From: Chara braunii
Lineage: Eukaryota > Streptophyta > Charophyceae > Charales > Characeae
Direction of reading: 5' to 3'
Assembly: GCA_003427395.1 (NCBI GenBank)
Contig: BFEA01001027.1
Location: forward strand, 79,937 to 111,098
DNA: 31,162 bases
This document shows, in pieces, positions 1-9,761 of the stretch. Both the position numbers and the translations under genes were made by a program. The notes beneath the pieces are model-generated. The model made no database searches and was not told where the DNA came from. It saw nothing but the letters and a program-made list of their open reading frames with translations. Within the stretch, counting starts at the first letter, position 1; each line of letters begins with the position of its first letter.

Positions 1-2
<2 letters not shown>

Positions 3-56
<54 letters not shown>
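3..56. repeat. (AT)n microsatellite
   Basis: An uninterrupted AT dinucleotide tract of 27 units lies at the left edge of the window. It is a simple sequence repeat with no coding content. Confidence 0.97.
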
Positions 57-60
<4 letters not shown>

Positions 61-304
61 TTAGTTTAAGAAATGCACATGAACGTAGAGTTACTTTGAG
101 CCTCTTTCGACTACAGGTTAATGTGTTGTGCTCTATAATATGTCCATTGGAGTCTGTGTGAGTACTCTAACTGATCTTTGCCATGTTCTTTTTTTTTCTG
201 CGGGCGTAGCCCGCACCGCCCACACCACCCGCACCTTGGGCGCGAAGCTAGTCGTTCATTATATGTAGCGCTGATATTGTAATTGTAACGTAGAGGTTCT
301 AGCC

Positions 305-830
305 TATTTAATTTATCAGTAGAGGTACGGCCACCATCCGCCCCTCTACCTCTAGATGTCCTCCTAGACCCTTTCTGGTCACATTGTCATCGTTGTACTA
401 TTGTTATTCTGATTGTTGTTGATTGTAAGCCACCTAGAGGTACCCTAGCCTCTGTCATTGGCTGGTGACTGGTGACTGGTCCACAACCACCATCCGTCCG
501 CTTACCTCGGTCATAAACTAGACCCTCCAGCCACTATCTTGAAAGTTGTCATCATGCGGAGAAGACCCAATTTCCATCATTAGTTTGTACTAGGCCACCA
601 TCTTTTCTTCTTACCTGCATCATCAACTAGGCCTACTCTGCTCTATTTGTCAATGTAGGAAGCAAACTATCCCACCATTATCTATCCTTATAACAGCCCC
701 TACTAAACGATTCCCACCAGAGTCCTCATCCAGAGCAGCACCAGTCAAAGTCATTGGTACGTACTAGGCCACCATCCATTCCTCTTACCTCTATCATCGA
801 CTGGGCCTATTCTGGTTTACCCCCCAGAGA
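305..830. repeat. Diverged minisatellite, CCACCATCC-rich
   Basis: At least four diverged units share the series GGCCACCATCC, then CTTACCTC, then ATCGACTAGGCC. They start near positions 328, 486, 594 and 768. Spacing is irregular (about 110-175 bases), so this is an old, decayed tandem array. I see no gene in 57-976. Confidence 0.55.
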
Positions 831-966
831 AGTCCTACCTTAGGACTCTCCTACCTAATCCCCCCCCTGACGGGACCCCCCTATCCCACATGTGTTCCTG
901 TGCCCCCAAAGCAAGGCCCTAAGGACCCCTAAGGTAACTAACCCACGTGATCAGCCTTGCCATAAT

Positions 967-977
967 ATTGCTGCCTT
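967..977. repeat. Left candidate target-site duplication
   Basis: The 11 bases ATTGCTGCCTT at the left boundary match ATTGTTGCCTT at 6954-6964 except for one C/T difference. The outermost bases overlap the terminal repeats, so the true duplication may be 8-10 bp. Confidence 0.6.
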
Positions 978-1216
978 ATGAGAGTCCGTACTTTGCGATT
1001 CTACGTTTTTTCAGTATGGCGTAGCAGAGTAATTAGATACTATTTAAGAAGTAGTAGCGTAGGAATTATACCTCGATCTGAGTGACGTATGAGTGGAAGG
1101 ATTGAGATTCCTCAACAGTGTGGGTTGAGGTTTTGTGCCGGGGAGAAGGTGATGGCGTCACGATATTAAAGCTCATATCATCTCCTTCTTATTGTGTATC
1201 CATTGTATTGTCTCAT
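977..1216 (+). repeat. 5' direct terminal repeat (pseudo-LTR) of the Penelope-like element
   Basis: This 240-base segment recurs without indels 5,739 bases downstream at 6716-6955. The only differences I see are three G/A or C/T changes near the right end, within 1156-1185. It begins TATGAGAGTCC and ends TTGTCTCAT. Direct terminal repeats of this kind arise in Penelope-like elements from tandem or circular transcripts. Promoter elements may lie here, but I cannot define one. Confidence 0.93.
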
Positions 1217-1894
1217 GGTGAAGAGCCTCATTTTCGACCTTGCCGTGGCTTGGGAACGAGAATGGGGTGCGGACTTCTCACATTGCTGAGAGTTGTGCAT
1301 TGTTGTCCTCGCATATTTCTTATATTCTTATAATCTTATAATTTTATAAGGTTATAATTCTACTTATTTATTTATGTATTTGCGTACCTTTGGTACCCTC
1401 TGCTACTTTTACCACGGTGTGATGCATCGCCGTTTGTATGGTATGTTTTCGTCAGTGGGGGAGCTGCGGCGTTAATTTCTATTCCTCTGTCGCCCAATCT
1501 CTATTCCTCTTCACCCGCTTTCTTCGCGAAGGGCTCTGGCGTGGACACTTGGGAATCTTGACGCTCTATCGATAGCACCACTGTTGTACACTGTTGCACA
1601 CTAAGATTGGAGTATTATAATCGCTCCGTCATGTAACTTGGACGGGATCCGGTCGCTTGAGTGTGGTACGATCTCCGTTTGTTCCATTTGGAGGAGCCGC
1701 GGGTTGCATTATTCGGCGGTTGATGGCATGTCAAGCACTGATATGCGTTGGGTGTTGATTCCAAGGAGTGGTAAATAGCGGCACAAGGTGCTGATTGCAA
1801 GGAGTAACAATTGGCTGATTTACAAGCAAGGCGGAGCCGTATTGTACTTGTGGGCATCAGTATCGGCATTCTCCTAACGTGTGCAGTTGGGCGC
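1217..1894 (+). other. 5' leader of the Penelope-like element
   Basis: The interval between the left terminal repeat and the first ATG of ORF1 has no convincing gene. Short frames here are chance openings. The frame of ORF1 is open from 1811, but only through non-ATG codons, so a leader of about 680 bases is the simplest reading. Confidence 0.5.
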
Positions 1895-3331
1895 ATGTAC
1901 GGGAGGGGGCATGGCAAGAGAGGCGGGGGTAGGAAAGGTCGGTGGTCGAATTGCGGACGCTACTGGATGGAAGGGAGTAGTAATAACGGGTACGCGCCGA
2001 ATGCCAACGGGGGATTCGCGCCGACCAGACCTGCGCAGCTTAACACTGCAACGAATCCGGCTCAAAACCCACCACCTCCGGGGTTGTTCCCACAACAGTT
2101 CAGCGCACCACCAGGGATTCCGCCTACCGTGCCAGCTCAATTCCAGGTCCAACCACAGGGACAATGGCCAGGACAGCCATGGCATGCTGTGGGCCAGTGG
2201 CCTTCGATCCAGCAATGGAGTGCGCCGCAGATGCCGATGGCACCGCTGGTGAATCAGCAAGCCTCCGGGCATGCGAATCAGGGGAACGGTTCGTCCAATT
2301 GTGATACGAAGGGACCTGTTGCGAATGTGTTTCCCGGGCCCGGCAATCGGGCTTATTTCACCAAGGAGTATATGGATCTCCTTGAAGGTATCAAGATGGA
2401 CAAGGCGTTAGACGATGCTAAGAAGAGGATTGCGACTTCAAGGAGAGGTGGCGTTCGCATTACGGAGCTGCCAAGTGAGAGCAGCCGAAGCGAGAATCGC
2501 ACCGGAGTGAAGAGTGAGAAGTCGGATAAAACTTACGAAATGAAAGCGTGGGTTACCACCACGCTGGGAGATTCGCTTAAGCTGATCAACGAGAAACTCG
2601 AAGAGGTAGACAAGAAGTCGAAATTGACATCAGGCGAGAAGGAAGAGCTCGAACGACTTCGTAGTGAGAAAGCTCGGGCGGAGAAAATCAGTATTGACTC
2701 CACGAGTAGTGCGAAACGTAAGAGAGGTGGGGAGCGAACACCGGTGATCAATTCACCATCCGCGAATCGGGTCAAGACTTGGTCACGGGGAAGTGCCAAG
2801 GTGAAATCAAGGTCGAAAGGAATCGACGTTTCATCTGATGATGAAGGGCAAGCTGGTGTCAAACAGAATCTACAAGCAAAGATGGAAGGGAGCAGTGAGC
2901 TAAGTGAGATTAAGAAGATGCTTGCTGCGTTTATGCAAGGGTTGGGCGACGGGAAAGGCAAGGCGAAAGTTGTTGAACCAGAGCCGGCTAAGTACGCGCC
3001 AGTAGAAGGTGATGATGTGGACCTGGTGCAGAATGCTACGTGCGCCAAGGACGAAGAAGAAGGTGATGAAGGGGGCCTTGCTGCCTACATGAAGATTCGT
3101 TTGGACTTCTACCATTCTCTGCACTACTCCAGAGTGCAAAAGATGTGTAAACAGAAAGGGATCCAGTACTACCGTAAGGAAATGGGAGCTTGGGAACTCG
3201 CCAGGCTGGACCTTCAAGATTACACTGATCAGCTGAATGCTGATGAATCCACTGTAGTTGCAGGACCATCGTGGAAGAACGAAGTGAGCCGGGATGAAGC
3301 CGTCGACGACGATACAGTCGGGGGAAACTAA
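1895..3331 (+). CDS. ORF1 (gag-like) protein of the Penelope-like element
   Basis: An intact frame of 478 codons starts at the first ATG (1895); the frame is open back to 1811 without an ATG. In order I see a Gly/Arg/Lys-rich N terminus, a Pro/Gln-rich low-complexity stretch (residues about 40-125), a charged region predicted as coiled coil (about 225-275), a basic AKRKRGG patch like a nuclear localisation signal, a long charged linker, and near the C terminus a segment (YSRVQKMCKQKGIQYY and following, about 415-445) that loosely resembles a SAP DNA-binding motif. There are no CCHC zinc knuckles. It lies 164 bases upstream of the endonuclease/RT frame in the same element, so a nucleic-acid-binding gag-like role is inferred. 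It is intact whereas ORF2 is broken. Confidence 0.65.
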   Translation: MYGRGHGKRGGGRKGRWSNCGRYWMEGSSNNGYAPNANGGFAPTRPAQLNTATNPAQNPPPPGLFPQQFSAPPGIPPTVPAQFQVQPQGQWPGQPWHAVGQWPSIQQWSAPQMPMAPLVNQQASGHANQGNGSSNCDTKGPVANVFPGPGNRAYFTKEYMDLLEGIKMDKALDDAKKRIATSRRGGVRITELPSESSRSENRTGVKSEKSDKTYEMKAWVTTTLGDSLKLINEKLEEVDKKSKLTSGEKEELERLRSEKARAEKISIDSTSSAKRKRGGERTPVINSPSANRVKTWSRGSAKVKSRSKGIDVSSDDEGQAGVKQNLQAKMEGSSELSEIKKMLAAFMQGLGDGKGKAKVVEPEPAKYAPVEGDDVDLVQNATCAKDEEEGDEGGLAAYMKIRLDFYHSLHYSRVQKMCKQKGIQYYRKEMGAWELARLDLQDYTDQLNADESTVVAGPSWKNEVSRDEAVDDDTVGGN

Positions 3332-3495
3332 GTTTCGGTAGCCTGAGATCGCTGAGGCGTGTGGTGGAACAGATTCGGTCTCTTAAGTAGTGTGTAGGAC
3401 AACGAATAGCCACGTTGCTGGATCAAGTTCATGTGCTGATTATCCTCGTTGCCTGCCTTAGGGGGGATATTAAGTGGGGCAAGACGTATGTTTGA

Positions 3496-6154
3496 TTCTG
3501 GCTAAGATTTAGCGAACAGGACTGGGATAGACTACTTAAAGGGGGTAAATGTGTGTATTTCCTCTTGTTGCTCAGTCAGAGTCCTGTCTATGTTGGAAAG
3601 ACCTCACGGACCCTCAAGGAAAGATGGGCGGAATACCGCAGGGCAGTTAAAAAATACAGTAAGCAGAAGGTTCATAATTGGTTGAGGAAAACTGGTATTG
3701 ACCACTATGCCCCGATTCCTATTTTGTTCGGGGATGAGGCGGTGATTAACGTGGTAGAACAAGTTGTCATCCGGGCATATAACCCTGGGCTTAACACCTC
3801 TAGGAAGTACGGAAAAACCAGCACACGAAGGCCGAGAGGTAATCGGAATAGAGCAGTTAAAGTTATCGCGAATGTGGGGGAACCTCTGTTGTTTAATTGT
3901 GCTTTAACTAACACTGTGCACGACCCAGACTTGCTGAGTATTCTGAAAATCTTGTTGAAGGAGAAGATTAAGAAGGATGTTCTTATTATTAACAACCCAG
4001 GTGGTCGCTGGCTTAAAGCCTGGCGATTGATTTCTCTATTGTTTGGTTTTACCATAATTGAAATCGGGGGGTCCAAGCACCTCTTAAAGGATGCTAAGTC
4101 TGAGATCGAGCTAGGTGGGGTATGGAGGATTTCTCAGCTGATGCGTACCATAACTAAAACGGATCTGAAGAAGGCTGAACAAATCGCACTGCTGCGAGCA
4201 CCATGGAAGTGCCGCGACTTGTGGAAGAATGATCTGGAGGAAATGATTGACCTGAACAATGCGGTTAAGACATACTTACCAATGTGTTTTAGAAGAAGTT
4301 TGGTATTAACCCTCGGGTGAATATTGTTGTAAAGATGCCGTTTTGGACAACGGTAAATAAAGGGAAAGTTGAAAAAGAGGTGAAGAGTTGGATGTTAGCA
4401 ACAATCCAACCAGACTCACTGGCTGATTTGTATACAAGGAGAACGAAGACCGTTTGGCTCAAGGCTAAATCGGTGGGAGATCTCCTGCATAACCAAAAGT
4501 TATTTGCGCAAGACAGCAACCTTGAGTGTTGTTGCGCTGACTTTGACTTGCCTAGGATTGACGGGCATGTAGCGGTCAAGATTAGTGAGTTGAACAACAT
4601 CCACCCCTTTGTTTGCAACGCTAAGAATATCCCTTTTCCGGGAGTTATGGACACTCGGAGAATGATTAACTCGGCCTATAATGAAGCATTGGATTGTCTC
4701 AGGGGCAAGGGATTGTGTGACAAAGTATTCCATATTGACTTGCTCAAAGTTGCCAGGAAGGGTGTAGCAAGGGATCCACAGTGTATGCTCAGTGAATATG
4801 TACGAGGGCTGAAACAATCCTTCTCTGGGCTGGTCCTGTCCCCGCTGGACAGGAATCAGAACGAGACGTGGATCGAATGTCCGAAGCGTTACGCTGACGG
4901 GTTGGACAAGATGTTCTTAAAGAACGATAACTATGAGACAATTGAGGATGGCAAGGATGTGATTCTCAATCACATGAAGCTGGAGTATAAGAAAGACGTT
5001 GGATCAGTTCGCTCCATGGGACCGAAGGGGGAAATAGCAGCATGCTTACATTATGCCGAAAGAAAAAGACAAAAGTGAGAGGAGGCCGATCGTCCCCTCT
5101 TACCTTAGTCCATTTAGAGCGGCAGCCGGGGTATTGTCTATAACCCTGAACGAACTAATAAGGAGAGCTGAAGTACCGCATTTTAATCTCCGATCGCTAA
5201 GTGGCGTAAAAGATGCGGTCGGTAATATCAACCAGAGATGTAAGGACGACAAACTGATAGTAGTTGCACGCTCATACGATATCAAAGAAATGTTTTCACA
5301 ACTGCCTCACGAAGAGATCCGGAAGGCAGTTGAGTGGATTGTGGGGTTGTTCCATCAGGAAGGGATCAAATGGATCAGGATCAATTCAAAGAAACGGACC
5401 GCTTGTTTTGGTAAATCCCACGGCGAATCCGGTTGGAAATCCATCCGCTTGAGTAAAGTGATTTCTCTCACTAATTTCTCATTAAACAACACCTTTTTTC
5501 TAGTCTCAGATACTATTCTAAGACAGAAAAAAGGTATTCCAATGGGAGGCCGAGCCAACCTTTCGTTAGCATGTGTTATGTGCATGTACGCTGAATGCGG
5601 CTTTATTTGGTCACTGGGGACTGATGCTAAATTGATCTCAAGAAAGAGATACATTGATGACTTGTTGATCCTGGCGTTTTTTCGAAGGAACTACCCAGAG
5701 AGCAGAAAGAAGGCGGAGGGGCTGCTTGATTTTGTCACCAAGATATATCCTAAAGGATTGATTTTGGAACGTACGGACCCAGGTGTTGGGGTTCTGGATT
5801 TTTTGGAGACCCATCGTAATTTATGAGGAACAGGGTGAGTTTTTACTGGCGCACAAATTTAAGAACGCACAAACCATCTGGACTGAGTCTGGGCTACGGT
5901 TTCAGACCTATAAGTCCTTCAGGTCGTCTGGACCCACTGCAGCGAAATACTCCACCGTTGCTAATACAATCCTCTGGATTTCGGTGAACTGTAACGATGA
6001 CGGACTCATATGTTGGGGCATATTAACCCTGGCAAAAGAGTTGGAGAAGTCGGATTACCCAGGTAAGGTCCTGTTGGCAGGGCTACGCTGGATGCAGCGC
6101 CGAGCGAACACGCTCTTCTGGGCCAGGATACTTGATCTTCTACGAATGATATGA
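3496..6154 (+). pseudogene. ORF2: GIY-YIG endonuclease plus Penelope-type reverse transcriptase, three frame changes
   Basis: Frame a (3496-4320) carries GIY-YIG features: VYF about 3553, YVGKT at 3589-3603, the following LKERW with the usual Arg, a Glu in VVEQVVI at 3757, and NPGLN about 3781. Near 4285-4293 the frame moves to b (FGINPRVNIVVK then SPLDRNQNETW and WIECPKRYA, RT N-terminal block). Near 5038 it moves to c (IMPKEKDKSERRPIV; catalytic YD at 5275-5280; KGIPMGG about 5530; RYIDD at 5647-5661, the last two Asp being catalytic). Near 5810 it moves to d (IVIYEEQGEF, RT C-terminal thumb-like region), ending at 6154. No ATG opens the frame before the endonuclease. Each break is explained by one base gained or lost, some near homopolymers, so sequencing error is possible for part of them. 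GIY-YIG nicks the target and the RT copies element RNA. As read, this copy is not translatable. Confidence 0.85.
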
Positions 6155-6715
6155 GATTCGGTAGAGATCTCCTGCTTGCGTAACAGATGGTGCGCTGTGC
6201 ATAGTCATCAGCAACTTTTCTGTCGATAACCGGTTTTGAGCCTGCAGGTAGCGGGCTGAGCTACAGGTTGCTGGGGGATGGTACAACGTCTGAACCAAAT
6301 ATGAGATCGGTACCGTGCATGACGGATCGCCCGTCTGCGACAGTGGTTGTCCTATGTACAGTCGTCGGCTACAACGACCATTTTTTCGACTGAACCAGAA
6401 AAGCTTATTGGTTCCTCTCTCTCCTCCTACAGAGGTATAAAGTTGTGGATAAGGACCCGACTGTTTATACTAAAGGGGAACCTGGATAGATAAGTAGGCC
6501 CGATTAAGTCTCGTAATTATGGGACGAAAATGTACGGGGTAAGTGTGGCTGTGTGGACCACGCTTAGCGTGTTGTATTATTTTTCAACGGGCACAATGTA
6601 CCGAGTCCAAGTATCGGGAATAGGGTGTTTAAGCCGGTAAAAATATGACCTGCAGTAAGTGCAGGTTGGCGCGCCGGCGGGAAAGCTGAGCTACCGCGCA
6701 CGCGGAAACGAGCGG
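6155..6715 (+). other. 3' untranslated, hairpin-rich region of the Penelope-like element
   Basis: There is no coding frame. Three short perfect hairpins are visible: GTAGC/GCTAC around 6249-6264, ACCTGCA/TGCAGGT at 6648-6666 (loop GTAAG), and CCGCG/CGCGG at 6694-6705. The decamer GCTGAGCTAC occurs twice (6255-6264, 6685-6694). The last hairpin is followed at once by GAAAC and then, 6 bases later, by the start of the 3' terminal repeat. Confidence 0.55.
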
Positions 6716-6955
6716 TATGAGAGTCCGTACTTTGCGATTCTACGTTTTTTCAGTATGGCGTAGCAGAGTAATTAGATACTATTTAAGAAGTAGTAGCGTA
6801 GGAATTATACCTCGATCTGAGTGACGTATGAGTGGAAGGATTGAGATTCCTCAACAGTGTGGGTTGAGGTTTTGTGCCGGGGAGAAGGTGATGGCATCAC
6901 GATATTAAAGCTTATATCATCTTCTTCTTATTGTGTATCCATTGTATTGTCTCAT
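6716..6955 (+). repeat. 3' direct terminal repeat (pseudo-LTR) of the Penelope-like element
   Basis: This is the second copy of the 240-base terminal repeat, in the same orientation as 977-1216 and 237 of 240 identical by eye. The sequence diverges sharply on both sides of the match, which fixes the ends. Confidence 0.93.
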
Positions 6956-6964
6956 TGTTGCCTT
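6954..6964. repeat. Right candidate target-site duplication
   Basis: ATTGTTGCCTT matches 967-977 with one difference. Its presence exactly at the outer end of the right repeat supports a single insertion event. Confidence 0.6.
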
Positions 6965-6994
6965 GCATCCCAACCTCTGTGCAAATATGCTCCG

Positions 6995-7075
6995 CCTGGC
7001 CTGATCAGATTCGAACCCTAAACCTCTTCTATAGAGCACCTAGCTCGAACAGGCTAACGTACAATAACAACTAGT
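6995..7075 (-). repeat. tRNA-like fragment, possible SINE remnant
   Basis: Read on the minus strand, the stretch contains GGGTTCGAATC, a good polymerase III box B, preceded by GAGCTAGGTGCTCTATAGA. A proper box A and a full cloverleaf are not recognisable, so it is not called a tRNA gene. A tRNA-derived repeat is the likelier source. Confidence 0.35.
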
Positions 7076-7120
7076 ATGTTTGTGCCCCTAGCATAAACCC
7101 AGTGAGCTACAGTGACAACT

Positions 7121-7326
7121 TAGTCTGTTTGTGTGTTGTACTAGACCGGGAGACAAGTGCGTGAATAATCAACAGAACAACCCATGGACCAAGAACATCA
7201 GGCACACCTCTCATAGCCTAGACTAGTCTCTTTGTGCGCTGTACTAGACTGGGAGGCAAGTGCGTGAGCAATCAACAGAACAACCCATGGACCAAGAACA
7301 TCAGGCAGACCTCTCATAGCCTAGAC
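7121..7326. repeat. Two-copy tandem repeat, 103-bp period
   Basis: Units 7121-7223 and 7224-7326 share TAGTCT-TTTGTG, then GTACTAGAC-GGGAG, AACAACCCATGGACCAAGAA and CTCATAGCCTAGACT, with few differences. No coding role is seen. The rest of 6965-7630 holds no gene. Confidence 0.85.
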
Positions 7327-7631
7327 TTGAGCATGAAGCAACCATGGACTGAACTTCTTGGGTGGTACAGGCAGTGTCTGTAATCCTTACCATGCGGCAA
7401 CCCAAAGGGCGTGTGTGAATGACCATGCATTGGTTAAACCACCAGTAATTGGCCCAGCTATCGGCCACGGAAAAAAAAAAGAGTAAAAACGTTTCTAGTC
7501 GGATGAATGTGGATGCTCCTGTAGTAGCCCGTACGTTTCCTAAAATTGTGGCGCGTTACTTAACGAAGTACTGGTGGTAAAACGCCCGCTGGTGTCAATG
7601 CACAGGGGTGCAGAGTTTTGAGCTCACAACC

Positions 7632-7772
7632 TTTTTTTTTTTTTTTTTTTTAACAAAATGTTCCAATCTATTCGTGGGGAGCAGCACATGCTGAGAACCG
7701 AGCTCACAACCTCAAACCACTATTCGCATTTCTAATCGGTGCTCTACCCATTGAGCTAGCGGCCTTCCCTGA
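7632..7772 (-). mobile_element. tRNA-derived SINE with poly(A) tail
   Basis: On the minus strand it begins GGCCGCTAGCTCAATGGG, followed by TAGAGC, a clear tRNA 5' half with polymerase III box A. It continues through a degenerate tRNA body into TGCTGCTCCCCACGAATAG and ends in about 20 A (plus-strand T tract 7632-7651). The tail module after the tRNA head recurs at 7816-7870, 7922-7976, 8271-8331 and near 15300, which shows a family. SINEs are non-autonomous and borrow a LINE machinery; a broken LINE 3' end lies at 13742-14515, but no shared 3' tail with it is apparent. Confidence 0.72.
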
Positions 7773-7815
7773 ATTCAATAGTGTCATGCAGTCATTTTAA
7801 AAAAAAAGAAAAAAA

Positions 7816-7976
7816 GAGCTCCATCTATTGGTGGGGAGCATCACCTGCTAGAAACCAGGTCCAGCGTCCCTTGAAAACAACATTAGTGGTAACAATACAA
7901 GCCCACAATTACAATGTTCCCAAGGACGCTGGACCCAGTTTCCAGCAGGTGTTGCTCCCCACCAATAGATGGAGCC
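7816..7976. repeat. Inverted pair of SINE tail modules (fold-back)
   Basis: The left arm 7816-7870 (minus-oriented tail) and right arm 7922-7976 (plus-oriented tail) are complementary over about 50 bases, with a spacer of about 50 bases. The shared core includes CTCCCCACCAATAGATGGAG on the plus arm. It probably formed by head-to-head insertion of two related SINEs and would fold into a long hairpin. Confidence 0.75.
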
Positions 7977-8242
7977 TCTCCGGGGGTGCTAGTAATGTTT
8001 GCTCCTATCAGCATCCCTAGCACCTGGCATCGTCCAATACCATCCAAGACTAACATGCAGTTCCTTTTGTTTTTTTTTTTGTTTTTTTAACACAAAGAGG
8101 GCGGCCGGGAGGAGATTTGCAACTACCGCCCAATAACATTGTGTCCGGTCCCATACAAAATTGTGGCGAAGGCTTGGGCCATAACATGTTACTGAATGAG
8201 ATCATTCAATATGCACGCCAGAAGAAGGGCGAGGTAGCTATC

Positions 8243-8331
8243 TTTTTTTTTTTTTTTTTTTTTTTTTTTTGGGACAAAAGCTCCAATCTATTCGTGGGGA
8301 GCAGCACCTGCTGGAAACCAGGTTCAGCGTC
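8243..8331 (-). mobile_element. SINE tail fragment with 28-base poly(A)
   Basis: On the minus strand the SINE tail (GGTTTCCAGCAGGTGCTGCT and following, to AGATTGGAGC) ends in a 28-base A tract, seen as T at 8243-8270 on the plus strand. The tRNA head is absent, so it is 5' truncated. Confidence 0.65.
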
Positions 8332-9435
8332 TCATAAGAACATTTACGCTTCAACGAGGATCTTTTTTGAGGAAGTTTTAGAGGACCTCTCCCTGCCAGC
8401 ATTGATTACCCTGAAACCAGGGGATTAACTGAGCAGGGAACGTCCTTTGATGGTAATGAAATGGATACTATTTAAAAATTACTTCAGCAATATTCCCCCA
8501 GAAGGAGGATGAGTCCACTTAGAAAAACCTGTAACCCCTGAAACAGACAAGCAGACAAAGCAGAAAAATCCTGCCTCCATCATCGAAGGGAAGAACCTCA
8601 GGCTGATCCAGGTGGAGTTAGCGGCCAGTGGCCGGTACCCGCAGAGATACTTGACGCCAATCACATCCACCACCAACTTCCTCCATCCAAATCGCATCTG
8701 TCCTCCCCATCTCCGTCCTCGTAAAGAACTCCAGAGTACCTCATCTCAGCAGGGACCGAACACCATCATCACCCTGAAATTCTTTGCCACCACAAGAATT
8801 CCAGTCTCCGTCCTTAAGGAGGTGAACCAGCACTACCCAACGCCAATCGCGCCAAGGTTCGCCCTCATCAGCCGGTACCCATCAGACAGCCTAAACTACC
8901 TGACGCCAATCGCATCTGATAAGAGACTCCCTCTAGCCGGTACGCATGGAGCAGCCCTATTCCATCCCCCTCTCCGTCCTTGCGAAGAATCATGTCATGC
9001 CCCTTGCCCCTTACTTCAAAGCAGGTCCCCCGAAACTCCACAAGACGCTCCACTTGGCTATCCCTTTTTTTTGAAATTTTTTTAAAAAGTATGACAAAAA
9101 AAAAAGAACGTAGGCAAATTTCAGAACGACTCAGAAACCCCCCATCAATCCTCTTTACCTCACTCCGGCAAGACTTACTGCAGCAGAGCCACCATCTCCG
9201 CTGCTTCTGTACCCTATTTCCATCCTACAAGCTAGCCCTCTCACTAGTAGGACGCTTGATATCCCACATCTACTTGTCCCACTCACCTCTTTTTTTACGG
9301 AAAAAAACTTAAGATACCAGGGTCATTACCCGGCTTCGGCTAAGAATAAGATCATGAGCATTTTTTAGCCTATCAAACAAAAGATCTCATGAAATAGGCT
9401 AAAATTCAGAAAAAGTCTGAAGAAGCTTGAAAAAC
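8332..9435. other. Gene-free repeat-like DNA
   Basis: No coding frame is convincing. Between about 8620 and 8945 the phrases GCCGGTACCC and CTGACGCCAATCGCATC recur in similar order, so this is probably an old internal duplication. Longer frames here are Pro/Ser/Leu-rich chance openings. Confidence 0.45.
9427..9435. repeat. Left candidate 9-bp target duplication of a TIR element
   Basis: TTGAAAAAC abuts the left inverted repeat; TTGAAAAAAC (11623-11632) abuts the right one. A-rich sequence makes coincidence possible. Confidence 0.35.
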
Positions 9436-9761
9436 GTACTTGCAAGCAGACGTCGTGCGCGATTTTCCAGACGTCTGGCGCACGGGCCGGACCGTACCGT
9501 GTGGCGCACGAGCCGTCTGGGGGGACCCCCCCCCCCCAAAAAAAAAAAAAAGGCAGGGGTCAAAACGTCACTTCGGAGGCCCCCCGCCAAAAATGTTTCG
9601 AAGGCCAAATTTTTTTTTTTTGCGACCGCGCTAAAGGCCGGACCGCCAGGTTTCGAATTTTGGAAACCTGCTATTTCTCGTAGTTTCCACTGTTCGTGGG
9701 CGTGGCTGGGCCTCTAGGGTGGGTGTGTGGAGCGACGGCCATTCTTGCGAGGACTGCTGTT

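Larger units (their letters stand above)
967..6964 (+). mobile_element. Penelope-like retroelement with N-terminal GIY-YIG, nearly full length
   Basis: The element is bounded by 240-bp direct repeats (977-1216 and 6716-6955) that differ at only three positions. Outside the repeats is a candidate target-site duplication (967-977 and 6954-6964, 10 of 11 matching). Inside are an ORF1 (1895-3331) and a broken ORF2 (3496-6154) with a GIY-YIG endonuclease signature followed by a reverse transcriptase with a YIDD box. Direct rather than inverted terminal repeats (pseudo-LTRs), no integrase, no protease and no RNase H-type region point to the Penelope-like order. Most described Penelope-like elements have GIY-YIG at the C terminus or lack it. 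N-terminal placement is known from the Chlamys/Naiad-type clades. The near identity of the repeats suggests recent insertion. Alternatives such as an LTR retrotransposon are unlikely because no RNase H or integrase follows the RT. Confidence 0.82.

Noticed and set aside
6181-6240. A hammerhead ribozyme on the minus strand (CTGATGA present, seen as TCATCAG at about 6205)
   Set aside because: No following stem II with GAAA is found at the right spacing.
977-6955. An LTR retrotransposon
   Set aside because: Direct terminal repeats fit, but there is no protease, RNase H or integrase, the repeats lack TG...CA ends, and GIY-YIG is present.
6995-7075. A functional tRNA gene on the minus strand
   Set aside because: Box B is good, but no proper acceptor stem, D arm or anticodon arm can be drawn.
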